This document shows positions 16,722 through 24,301 of a DNA stretch of 64,000 nt, piece after piece. Made by a program: the position numbers and the translations under genes. The stretch spans positions 2,573,001-2,637,000 of the forward strand of contig NZ_CP083564.1 in NCBI RefSeq assembly GCF_025143985.1, read 5' to 3'. The notes beneath the pieces are model-generated. The model was not told the origin of the DNA. It worked only from the letters and a program-made list of their open reading frames with translations, and made no database searches. Position 1 is the stretch's first letter. Each line of letters starts with the position of its first letter. Origin of the DNA: Sulfitobacter sp. W027. GTDB taxonomy: Bacteria; Pseudomonadota; Alphaproteobacteria; Rhodobacterales; Rhodobacteraceae.

Positions 16722-17990
16722 TTAGCGTTTGATACTTAGCGTTTCACTCAGCATCTCGTCACTGGTGGTGATGATCTTGGCGCTTGAGGAATAGGCCCGC
16801 TGCGTCTGGATCAGGTCGGTAAGCTCCTGTGCGATATCCACATTGGAACCTTCGAGCGCGCCGCTGTTAATGCTGCCCAGACCGTTCAACATCGGATTGC
16901 CGAGGCTGACCGCACCGGAATCGCGGGTGGCGATATAGGCGTTCCCATCGATCGAGCGCATCTGATCGGGGTTGGCAACATTGGCAAGCGGCACTTGGAA
17001 GAGCGCGCGGCGCTGACCGTTGTCAAAGACACCGTAGAGGATGCCGCTGTCGCTCATCTCGGCCCGTTCAAGGCTGCCGGTCTCAGTGCCGTCATCGGCG
17101 AAAGCGGGGGGGGTGTAATCTCCGGAAAACTGGGTCATCCCCGCAAAGGTGCCGGGCGCGCCAAAGTCGATCTCGAGCATTTGCGGCGTGCCGCCATTGG
17201 CGATCGAAAGGGTCACAACGCCAGTCGCGGGATCAATCGGCAGGGTGCCGGGGGTGTAGCTGCCGGGGCTACCTGCGTTCACGCCGCTGTCGGTAAAGTT
17301 CACCGTCGCATCGCCATAGTTGATGCCCGCCTCATCGGTGATGCTGACCGTCCATTCATTGGCAGTCGCCCCCGGGGTCCAAGACAGGTTCAGCGCGTCG
17401 CTGCCGCCCAGTTGGTTGACGTAGCGCAATGTCGATGCAAAAGCTGTGCCGGTGGTGCCGGGGCCGGTCTCCTGCGCGGGTACATTGCCCGACACGCCGA
17501 CGCGCGTGCTGGGCGTGCCCTGCACCTGATAGCTCGCCACATTGACGGTGCTGAGGTCAGTAAAGCTGGTGCTGCTGACGCTCCCGGTTGCCCCGGTTGC
17601 ATCGGTGGGGAAGCCCGACAGGAAATAGCCCGCAGAGTTGCGTAGGTTGCCGTCCTGATCCGGGGTAAAGGAACCAGCACGGGTCATGTAGTAATTCGAC
17701 TCGACGGGGTCGTTAGGGTTGCGTGACACCACGAAAAAGCCGTCGCCCTGCACTGCCAGATCAGTGGAACGGCCCGTCCCCATGATATTGCCGTTGGCCG
17801 AGATATCGGCCCGTACATCCGTCAACACACCCGCTTGGGTCGACCCGGTATTCTGGGTCACAAACTCCGCAAAGGTCCGCCGATAGCCAACCGTATTGGC
17901 GTTGGCGATGTTGCTAGAGATGTTCTGGACGCGGGAGGAGTTGGCCTGCAACCCGCTGACCCCGATTTGAAGGGCGCTTGTAATGCTCAT
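16722..17990 (-). CDS. flgE: FlgE, flagellar hook protein
   Basis: The 422-residue protein starts with SITSALQIGVSGLQANSSRVQNISSNIANANTVGYRRT and ends with GSNVDIAQELTDLIQTQRAYSSSAKIITTSDEM, the two axial-protein signatures. The middle part, rich in G, T, S and D, forms the hook surface. It is first in the leftward operon flgE-flgK-flgL-flgI-flgJ-flgN. Upstream is a 98-base gap with two copies, in opposite orientation, of the TTATTCTT element, suggesting regulated transcription. Confidence 0.94.
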   Translation of the reverse strand: MSITSALQIGVSGLQANSSRVQNISSNIANANTVGYRRTFAEFVTQNTGSTQAGVLTDVRADISANGNIMGTGRSTDLAVQGDGFFVVSRNPNDPVESNYYMTRAGSFTPDQDGNLRNSAGYFLSGFPTDATGATGSVSSTSFTDLSTVNVASYQVQGTPSTRVGVSGNVPAQETGPGTTGTAFASTLRYVNQLGGSDALNLSWTPGATANEWTVSITDEAGINYGDATVNFTDSGVNAGSPGSYTPGTLPIDPATGVVTLSIANGGTPQMLEIDFGAPGTFAGMTQFSGDYTPPAFADDGTETGSLERAEMSDSGILYGVFDNGQRRALFQVPLANVANPDQMRSIDGNAYIATRDSGAVSLGNPMLNGLGSINSGALEGSNVDIAQELTDLIQTQRAYSSSAKIITTSDEMLSETLSIKR

Positions 17991-18012
17991 GACGTGATCC
18001 TGCTCGTTCTTG

Positions 18013-18020
18013 TTATTCTT
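18013..18020 (+). repeat. TTATTCTT element, copy 1 (upstream of flgE)
   Basis: Exact TTATTCTT. Upstream of the hook operon; forms an inverted pair with the copy at 18060. Confidence 0.45.
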
Positions 18021-18059
18021 GACTTATACATGAGAAAGCCGATTCTTCATGCTTAACGC

Positions 18060-18067
18060 AAGAATAA
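18060..18067 (-). repeat. TTATTCTT element, copy 2 (inverse orientation)
   Basis: AAGAATAA on the + strand, i.e. TTATTCTT on the minus strand, in the same flgE upstream gap. Confidence 0.45.
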
Positions 18068-18088
18068 AATTTGCATTTGATATTTATG

Positions 18089-19855
18089 TCACTGACTTTC
18101 CTTGACATCCGTCACTTTTGTCACGGCATCAAGGATACGGTCTGCGCTCTCCATACTCAGCCGCATCACGTCTGATCCCAGCGGCCCCTCTTCGGCGGGG
18201 CGCGCGCCGAGCCCGGTGGCGATCTCGGCCCAGCCGGGCAATTCGGCGAGCGACGGGAAGGCCGTCGCGGCCTGCGCAACGGTCTCACTATCTCCCACCT
18301 GATAGGCGGCGAGGGTCAGGCGTGTGGCGTCGGCAAAGGCGAACTGCTGGGGGTGCGTCTCCCACATCTCAAGGAACGCCAGCCGGGCCGAGCCCCATTT
18401 TCCGGTCTCATAAAGGGCCACGGCCCGACTGCGGCGCAGGTCCATGTCCTGGGCGCGCAGGCGCAGGGCGGCCAATTCATCCGAGCGCCCGGCCCGCGCC
18501 AAAGCCTCGACCAAAAGCGCTTCGGCCTCGGCCCCCTGATCGTCGGCAAAGCCGCTTAGCAAATCCACGGCTGCATCCGCCTGACCGCCCGCCAAGAGCG
18601 CGCGCGCCTCGCCGCGTCGCAGATCAGCCAGAAGCGCCGCGTCCGGGGCATTCGCCCCGACCCCTTCCAAGGTCTCAGCCATCTCACGCAGAGCGCGAAA
18701 TTCCCGCGCGGCAAGGGCTGTCATACCCGTGTCCAGCAGGCGCTGCGGAACGGCCATGGCGTGGCTGACAAAGCCAGGATCGAAGCGCCAGCGGGCGCTG
18801 ATGCGGGCATGCCCTTCAAGAAAAGACCCAAGGTCAATCTCACCCGCCGCCCCTGCTGCGTAGAATGCGCCATAGATGCCCCGAGCGCGTGTAAGCAGCG
18901 CTTCAACCTCTTCCTCAGAGGCATCGCGTTTCAGATTATGTAAGGCCCATAAGGCGGTATCCGTTTCGCCCTGCTCTGCCGCGATGTCCGCCAACAGTGT
19001 CACACCCTCGCGTGCCAAAGCATCCCCGCCCCAGCTCCAACGCGCGGCTTTGAGCAGCGACAAAGCATCCTCCGATGGCAAAGTATCAGTCTCACGCCCC
19101 ATCCGCACCAAAGCCAGCCGCGCGCGCTGCGCAAAGGCGTCGCGGCCCTGTGCGGCTTGGACATACCCTTCAAAGGCCATTAAAAAATCGCCGGAAACCT
19201 CTGACGCGCGGGCGAGCAGGAAGCGATAGGCCGGGCCGTCTCGCAGCTCAGCATGTTTGGGAAACTGCGCGGCCAGAGCCTGCGCCACGTCCCACTCCTC
19301 CGCCGCCAAGGCAGCCTCAAGCAGGTCTGGCAGAACGGCGGCTTGGATGGCGGGCGATAGCGCGCCGAGGCCCTCAACGGTTCGCGGCATCAACCGGGCC
19401 GCCTCATCTGCAGCCCCCAGTCGGGCAAAAGCCGCCGCCCGGAGAGCCTGCCCCTCTGCCCATCCCACGGACCACGACACCGCCTGCCCTAGATCACCAC
19501 TCTCGCCCGCGTCATCCTCCAGCAAGGCCAGCGCAAGGGTCAATGTTCGGTGACGCCGCGCGGCGTCATCGGTGAGGGTTTCGTTATCGAGCGCCGCCAG
19601 AAAGCCTGCCGCCTCGGGGCGCATCATCCATGCAAGGTGCAGTTCCGAAAGGTCCAGCAGCACCGCTGCCCGCGTGGGGCCCTCCGGATCGGCCGCCGCC
19701 AGAAGCTGCATCATCAGCGTTTCACGGGCGGCAAGGAAATCCACTTGTCCATGTTCTACCAAGGACAGAGGCGCAAAGACAGAACCTTCCTCCCCCGCCA
19801 CCGGCGCGGCCCAGATCAAAGAAAGACCAAGAACAATGTTGTGCAGATGCTTCAT
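18089..19855 (-). CDS. Unrecognised periplasmic helical-repeat (TPR-like) protein in the flagellar cluster
   Basis: The product has 588 residues. It starts with a signal peptide (about residues 1-21, ending WAAPVAG) and has no later membrane segment. The rest is almost all helix, rich in A, L, E and R, with recurring paired helices such as AALAAEEWDVAQALAAQFP and ARALLAGGQADAAVDLLSGFADDQGAEAEAL, as expected for a TPR-like solenoid. It lies between flgE and flgF. Periplasmic TPR-like motor proteins are known elsewhere (PflA/PflB of epsilonproteobacteria; MotC/MotK-type proteins of alphaproteobacteria), and a stator- or disc-related role is plausible, but I cannot assign an ortholog by eye. No good ribosome-binding site precedes the ATG. 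Confidence 0.6.
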   Translation of the reverse strand: MKHLHNIVLGLSLIWAAPVAGEEGSVFAPLSLVEHGQVDFLAARETLMMQLLAAADPEGPTRAAVLLDLSELHLAWMMRPEAAGFLAALDNETLTDDAARRHRTLTLALALLEDDAGESGDLGQAVSWSVGWAEGQALRAAAFARLGAADEAARLMPRTVEGLGALSPAIQAAVLPDLLEAALAAEEWDVAQALAAQFPKHAELRDGPAYRFLLARASEVSGDFLMAFEGYVQAAQGRDAFAQRARLALVRMGRETDTLPSEDALSLLKAARWSWGGDALAREGVTLLADIAAEQGETDTALWALHNLKRDASEEEVEALLTRARGIYGAFYAAGAAGEIDLGSFLEGHARISARWRFDPGFVSHAMAVPQRLLDTGMTALAAREFRALREMAETLEGVGANAPDAALLADLRRGEARALLAGGQADAAVDLLSGFADDQGAEAEALLVEALARAGRSDELAALRLRAQDMDLRRSRAVALYETGKWGSARLAFLEMWETHPQQFAFADATRLTLAAYQVGDSETVAQAATAFPSLAELPGWAEIATGLGARPAEEGPLGSDVMRLSMESADRILDAVTKVTDVKESQ

Positions 19856-19954
19856 TCTATGGATAGTTGCACTTTATTCTTGTAAAGATCCATTCTTTAT
19901 TTCACACTGATCTTCAATAAAGTCACGCCATCCTTGCCAAAACTGAGGCCCGCC
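19856..19954. promoter_or_regulatory. Divergent control region between the TPR-like gene and flgF
   Basis: This 99-base AT-rich gap separates two divergent flagellar units. It holds an exact TTATTCTT at 19874-19881 and a related CATTCTTTATTTC at 19891-19903. No standard sigma-factor promoter is obvious to me. Confidence 0.45.
19874..19881 (+). repeat. TTATTCTT element, copy 3 (upstream of flgF)
   Basis: Exact TTATTCTT in the divergent gap between the TPR-like gene and flgF; a related CATTCTTTATTTC follows about 10 bases later. Confidence 0.45.
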
Positions 19955-20698
19955 ATGACGGAAACCAGCCATATCAGCATGTCGCTGGCGACTTCTTTGC
20001 AGCGACAGCTCGACATCACCGCCAACAATATCGCCAACGCCAGCACCGCGGGCTACAAGGGCGAGCACGTTGTGTTTGAGGCGCTGTTGCAGGACAACAC
20101 AGCACTGGGCGACGATCAGGCAGCTTTCGTCAGCGACACCGGCTCTTACATCGACACCCGTCCCGGCGCGCTGTCACAGACCGGCAACCCGCTGGACGTG
20201 GCCCTGCATGGTGAGGGGTGGTTCAGCTATCAAACCGCCGAAGGGCAGCAGGCCTATGGCCGCGATGGTAGCTTTACCATCGACACACAGGGCAATCTGA
20301 CACTGCTGTCGGGGGCCAAGGTTCTCGACGCGGGCGGTGCGCCGATCCAACTGCCGACGGAAGGATTGGGTGACATCAACATTTCCGAAGACGGCACCAT
20401 CTCAGGCAGCGCGACCGGCCCGCTGGGTCGCATCGGCGTCTTCGATATCCCTGAAATTCAGGCCTATAAGCGCCTCGGCGGCGGCATGTTGGTCGCCCCT
20501 GAAGGTATGGCCAAACCGGGCGTGGCTGAGACCGTGCAGGTGCGCCAAGGCACGCTTGAGCTGAGCAACGTCAATCCGGTGCGCGAGATGACCCGGCTGA
20601 TCGACGTGCAGCGCGCCTATGAGCGGACAAATACAATGATGGGCAATGCGGACGACCTGCGCCGCGACTCGCTCAAACGGATCGCGCAGGCGGTCTGA
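19955..20698 (+). CDS. flgF: FlgF, flagellar proximal rod protein
   Basis: The ATG at 19955 is preceded by TGAGGCCC; a frame extending to 19934 would need TTG. The 247-residue product starts TSHISMSLATSLQRQLDITANNIANASTAGYK and ends PVREMTRLIDVQRAYERTNTMM, both rod-protein signatures. The shorter length than FlgE and the order flgF-flgG support the FlgF assignment. It is the first gene of the rightward flgF-flgG-flgA-flgH unit. Confidence 0.92.
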   Translation: MTETSHISMSLATSLQRQLDITANNIANASTAGYKGEHVVFEALLQDNTALGDDQAAFVSDTGSYIDTRPGALSQTGNPLDVALHGEGWFSYQTAEGQQAYGRDGSFTIDTQGNLTLLSGAKVLDAGGAPIQLPTEGLGDINISEDGTISGSATGPLGRIGVFDIPEIQAYKRLGGGMLVAPEGMAKPGVAETVQVRQGTLELSNVNPVREMTRLIDVQRAYERTNTMMGNADDLRRDSLKRIAQAV

Positions 20699-20731
20699 CC
20701 CCGACATCCGTGAAACGGAAGGAACGAGACA

Positions 20732-21517
20732 ATGAAGGCACTTAGCATCGCCGCGACCGGCATGATGGCGCAGCAGACCAATGTCGATGTGATCTCGAAC
20801 AACATCGCCAACGCGAACACCACCGGGTTCAAGGCCAGCCGCGCCGCCTTTCAGGATCTGATCTATCAATCCATGCAACGCGAAGGCGCGCTGACCTCTG
20901 AGGCGGGCTCGACCCGGCCCGTGGGAATCGACATCGGCATGGGCGTGCAGACCGCTGGCACCGTACGGCTGAACACTCAAGGCGGCATGGTGGCCACCGA
21001 GAACCAGTTGAATGTCGCCATCGACGGACGCGGTTATTTCTCGGTTACGCTACCCGATGGCAACCAAGCATTCACCCGCGACGGGTCGTTCCAACTGTCC
21101 CCTGAAGGTGAGATCGTGACCATGCAGGGTTACCGGGTTGAGCCGGGGCTCGTCGTGCCGGAAAACACCACAGCGGTTGAGATCAACGAACAGGGCGTCG
21201 TCATGGCCTATGTTGAAAATGACCCCATTCCGGTGGAGCTCGGCCAGTTCAGCCTGACCACATTCGTCAACGAGCCGGGCATGCGCCCCGTGGGCAACAA
21301 CTTCTTGCTGGCGACCGAAGCCTCCGGCGAAGCGCAGGTGGTGAACCCCGGCGATCCGGGTGCGGGGATGATCCGGCAAGGCTATCTGGAAGCCTCTAAT
21401 GTGAATGTCATCCAGCAGATCACCGATCTGATCTCGGCGCAGCGCGCTTATGAGATGAACTCCAAATCCATTGAGACCGCAGACCAGATGCTCTCGGCTG
21501 CGAACCAAATCCGCTAA
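20732..21517 (+). CDS. flgG: FlgG, flagellar distal rod protein
   Basis: The 261-residue protein has the standard FlgG length. It starts KALSIAATGMMAQQTNVDVISNNIANANTTGFK and ends NVNVIQQITDLISAQRAYEMNSKSIETADQML, both very well conserved. It forms the distal rod that crosses the P and L rings. A clear ribosome-binding site (GGAAGGAACGAG) precedes the ATG. The stop TAA shares its last base with the flgA ATG. Confidence 0.97.
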   Translation: MKALSIAATGMMAQQTNVDVISNNIANANTTGFKASRAAFQDLIYQSMQREGALTSEAGSTRPVGIDIGMGVQTAGTVRLNTQGGMVATENQLNVAIDGRGYFSVTLPDGNQAFTRDGSFQLSPEGEIVTMQGYRVEPGLVVPENTTAVEINEQGVVMAYVENDPIPVELGQFSLTTFVNEPGMRPVGNNFLLATEASGEAQVVNPGDPGAGMIRQGYLEASNVNVIQQITDLISAQRAYEMNSKSIETADQMLSAANQIR

Positions 21518-22176
21518 TGCAACGGCTCGCCGCTCTCTTCCTTGGCCTGATGGCGCTGACGGGCCCTGCCCTGTCGGCCCCTGTCGGCGTGCTGGTCGAA
21601 GAACGCGCACGCGCAGATTACGCCGACAGCCTGCCGCAGGATGGCGAATTCGAGATCACGGTCAAGGACGCCCCCGCCGACGAGGTACTCACCCTCGCCG
21701 AGTTCTGGATGGACCCGCGCAGCGGCAAGTTTCTGGCCAATGCCGTGCTGGAGACGGGCGAAGTGCAGCGGATCGCGGGCTATGCCCTTGTTACCATGCC
21801 CGTCCCCGTGCCTGTCAGCCGCCTGCTGCCGGATGACATCATCATGGAAGACGACCTGACCGTCATGCGCCTGCCGGTGGGCCGGATTGGTGCCTACGTG
21901 ATGACCGACTTGGAAGAGGTCATTGGCAAGCAGGTGCGCCGCGTCTTGACGCCGGGCCGCCCGATCCAAACCCAATCCATCATCCAGCCACTGGTTATCA
22001 ACCGGGGCGAGCGGGTGGAGATCTATTTCAGCGACGGGCTTCTGGCCCTTTCCTCTCCGGGGCGCGCGCTTGATGACGCGCATGAGGGACAGGAAATCCG
22101 TATCGTTAACCTTGTCAGCAACAAAACGGTCACCGGCATCGCCACCGGCGAAGGGACCGTGGAGATCATTCGATGA
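21517..22176 (+). CDS. flgA: FlgA, P-ring assembly chaperone
   Basis: The 219-residue secreted protein has a signal peptide (about residues 1-20) and a C-terminal SAF-type domain (about 100-219) with VPVPVSRLLPDDIIMEDDL and IGKQVRRVLTPGRPIQTQSI, ending in TGIATGEGTVEI. FlgA is a periplasmic chaperone that helps FlgI form the P ring. It overlaps flgG by one base and flgH by 4 bases. FlgI is encoded in the opposite operon at 13109-14209. Confidence 0.9.
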   Translation: MQRLAALFLGLMALTGPALSAPVGVLVEERARADYADSLPQDGEFEITVKDAPADEVLTLAEFWMDPRSGKFLANAVLETGEVQRIAGYALVTMPVPVPVSRLLPDDIIMEDDLTVMRLPVGRIGAYVMTDLEEVIGKQVRRVLTPGRPIQTQSIIQPLVINRGERVEIYFSDGLLALSSPGRALDDAHEGQEIRIVNLVSNKTVTGIATGEGTVEIIR

Positions 22177-22943
22177 CCACCGCTTTCGCGCGCCCCACTT
22201 TTTTGATGTTCGGCGCGGCCTTTGCCCTGACCGCCTGTGATACCGCAGATCACTTCGACCGTGATCCGCAGCCCTCGCCGATCGTGGTGGATGGCCAAAC
22301 CATCCCCGAAGTGGCCCGCGTGCAGGTGCCGATGCCCGCCGTGGCGATGGAGCCGCCGCGCCGTGGCAGCGCCAAGGCCTCGCTCTTTTCAGCCCGTAGC
22401 CAACCGCTGTTTTCAGATCAACGTGCCGATGACATCGGCGATATCGTCACCGTCGTGATCTCCATCGACGACCGGGCGCAACTGCGCAATTCGACGGACC
22501 GGGAGCGCGAAGGGGCAAGCTCGGTCGGATTCCCGACATTCTTTGGCTATGGCGCGAAAATTGCCGCAATTCTGCCCGGAATCAGCGCCTCCGATTTGCC
22601 AAGCGGCGATATTGTCGAGGTCGGCTCGGCCTCTGAGGCAAGCGGTTCTGGTGCCATCACGCGCAACGAGAGGATCGAGTTGAAGGTCGCCGCGCTGGTC
22701 ATCGACAAGCTTCCCAACGGCACGCTCGTCGTCGCGGGACGTCAAGAAATACTGGTTAATCAGGAGTTGCGTGAGCTGCGCATGGCCGGGATCGTGCGCC
22801 CTGCCGACATCCGGGATGATAACACCATCTCTTATGACAAGATCGCCGAGGCCCGCATCGCCTATGGCGGTCGCGGCACGCTTTCACGCGCCCAAGAGCG
22901 CAGCTATGGCGAAGACGCGATGGATGTGATCCTGCCCTACTAA
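22173..22943 (+). CDS. flgH: FlgH, flagellar L-ring lipoprotein
   Basis: The 256-residue product has a lipoprotein signal with lipobox L-T-A-C at residues 19-22 and the FlgH core (SLFSARSQPLFSDQRADDIGDIVTVVISIDD, later NGTLVVAGRQEILVNQELRELRMAGIVRPADI). FlgH forms the L ring in the outer membrane. The C-terminus ends in DAMDVILPY, the usual form with a terminal aromatic residue. It overlaps flgA by 4 bases and is followed after 80 bases by a FliL-like gene. Confidence 0.95.
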   Translation: MTTAFARPTFLMFGAAFALTACDTADHFDRDPQPSPIVVDGQTIPEVARVQVPMPAVAMEPPRRGSAKASLFSARSQPLFSDQRADDIGDIVTVVISIDDRAQLRNSTDREREGASSVGFPTFFGYGAKIAAILPGISASDLPSGDIVEVGSASEASGSGAITRNERIELKVAALVIDKLPNGTLVVAGRQEILVNQELRELRMAGIVRPADIRDDNTISYDKIAEARIAYGGRGTLSRAQERSYGEDAMDVILPY

Positions 22944-23023
22944 TTCCTGACTTGGTCACAATCTGAGACCATTGCCGTCGCAATCGACCTTTAAACCTGA
23001 GGGCAACTCAGGAAAGGTCGAAC

Positions 23024-23602
23024 ATGAAAAAGGCAGCAATCGCATTCGTAGCGCTCCCCTTGCTTTGCTTGGGCGCAGGCTATGGCGCCGGTCTGGCCCT
23101 TGCCCCTACCCCGGCCGAAGCGGCGGGAACGGAAGTTGATGAGAAAGCCGCCCACGGGGCGGAGGAGACGCTAAAGGACGCAGCCCACGCGCCTGAAACT
23201 GACGCACATGGCCAAGACGGCGAAAAATCGGCCAAAGGCGAAAACCAAGAGCCGATGGACAGCTATGAACTGGCCAAAGACCGCACGGTGGTGCGTCTCG
23301 GGCAGATGACGATTCCGGTGCAAAAGACCAACAGCGTGTCTTACGTGGTTGCGGATTTCGCGCTCAAGATGGGATCGCTGGAACTGGCTGAACGCTACCG
23401 CCGCGTAGAAGATGCGACACGTATGCGCGATTCACTTCTGCAAGCGATGAACCTTGCCGCCGAAAGCGCCGTGTTGCGCGGCGTGTCCATCGACAGCGAA
23501 GCGCTGTCGCAGCTTCTGCGCGATCTGATCAGCAAGGAGCACAATGGCGTCGATGATGTGATGTTCGTCTCACTCTACAAGCAGGATGTGGCCCGGCTCT
23601 GA
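23024..23602 (+). CDS. Second FliL-like single-TM periplasmic protein
   Basis: The product has 192 residues, with an N-terminal signal-anchor or signal peptide (about residues 3-27), an acidic and histidine-containing linker (about 35-85), and a C-terminal domain with LGQMTIPVQKTNSVSYVVADFALKM and a terminal DVMFVSLYKQDVARL. Layout and C-terminus resemble FliL, but the identity is low and it differs clearly from the FliL at 4184-4708. It sits between flgH and the convergent flgD; a good ribosome-binding site (CAGGAAAGG) precedes it. A basal-body or stator-associated role is inferred from context. Confidence 0.55.
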   Translation: MKKAAIAFVALPLLCLGAGYGAGLALAPTPAEAAGTEVDEKAAHGAEETLKDAAHAPETDAHGQDGEKSAKGENQEPMDSYELAKDRTVVRLGQMTIPVQKTNSVSYVVADFALKMGSLELAERYRRVEDATRMRDSLLQAMNLAAESAVLRGVSIDSEALSQLLRDLISKEHNGVDDVMFVSLYKQDVARL

Positions 23603-23621
23603 CCCCGGGCCGCGCAGCGGT

Positions 23622-24290
23622 TTAAAGGACCGAGCGCACCACGTTGGACAGCACGGATTCCCCGTTATCAAGCTCCAACTCCGGCCCCAGTGCAGTGAAA
23701 TTCACCCGCGTCACCTCGGCGCGGGTCAGTGGGGTCACCCCCACGTTGTTACCACTTGCATCCGTTGCCGTGATCTCAACCCGGAAGGTATCGGGCGGCA
23801 CTGGCAGGCCCACTGAATCAAGGCGGTTCCACTCCACGTCGATCACCTCTCCTTCGGCGGTCGAAGGGCCGGGCATCTCGCGGACCAGCGTTCCGTCTTC
23901 GGAATAGATGCGGATCGTCACATCCTCCGCCCCGGCGTTGAGTTGATAGCTCAGCGGGAAGTCATCCTCGGTCATCCGCACTTGGGTCGAGGGGACCAAG
24001 ACATCACGCCCGATCAATTGCAGGTCTGACATCGCCCCAACGGTCGAGAGCATGGTGCTGATCTGCTCAAGGCTCGCGTTGGTCGCGATACTTTGCTCCA
24101 CTTGGGTCAACTGCGCCAATTGCGAGACGAACTGCGTGGAATCCACTGGGTTCAGTGGGTCTTGGTTCGAAATTTGCGCCGTGAGCAGGGTGAGGAAGCT
24201 GTTGTAGCTCTCTTGAAGCTCAGCCGACGACGTCGCCGCCGCCGAGGTGCTGGCGGTGCTCAGGGTGCTTGCTGTGGTCGCGTCGATCAT
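23622..24290 (-). CDS. flgD: FlgD, hook-cap / hook assembly scaffold protein
   Basis: The protein has 222 residues. The conserved N-terminal region SYNSFLTLLTAQISNQDPLNPVDSTQFVSQLAQLTQVEQ is diagnostic for FlgD, which caps the growing hook. The C-terminal part contains the immunoglobulin-like core (PLSYQLNAGAEDVTIRIYSEDG ... VEWNRLDSVGLPVPPDTFRVEITATD). It is expressed leftward, just after fliK (11 bases apart), and converges on the FliL-like gene. Confidence 0.95.
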   Translation of the reverse strand: MIDATTASTLSTASTSAAATSSAELQESYNSFLTLLTAQISNQDPLNPVDSTQFVSQLAQLTQVEQSIATNASLEQISTMLSTVGAMSDLQLIGRDVLVPSTQVRMTEDDFPLSYQLNAGAEDVTIRIYSEDGTLVREMPGPSTAEGEVIDVEWNRLDSVGLPVPPDTFRVEITATDASGNNVGVTPLTRAEVTRVNFTALGPELELDNGESVLSNVVRSVL

Positions 24291-24301
24291 GATCTCGCCT
24301 T

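Larger units (their letters stand above)
17991..18088 (-). promoter_or_regulatory. flgE upstream region with paired TTATTCTT elements
   Basis: This short gap carries TTATTCTT at 18013-18020 and its inverse complement AAGAATAA at 18060-18067, about 40 bases apart, in an AT-rich setting. It lies directly upstream of the hook operon. The same 8-mer occurs upstream of other flagellar units in the window. Confidence 0.5.
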
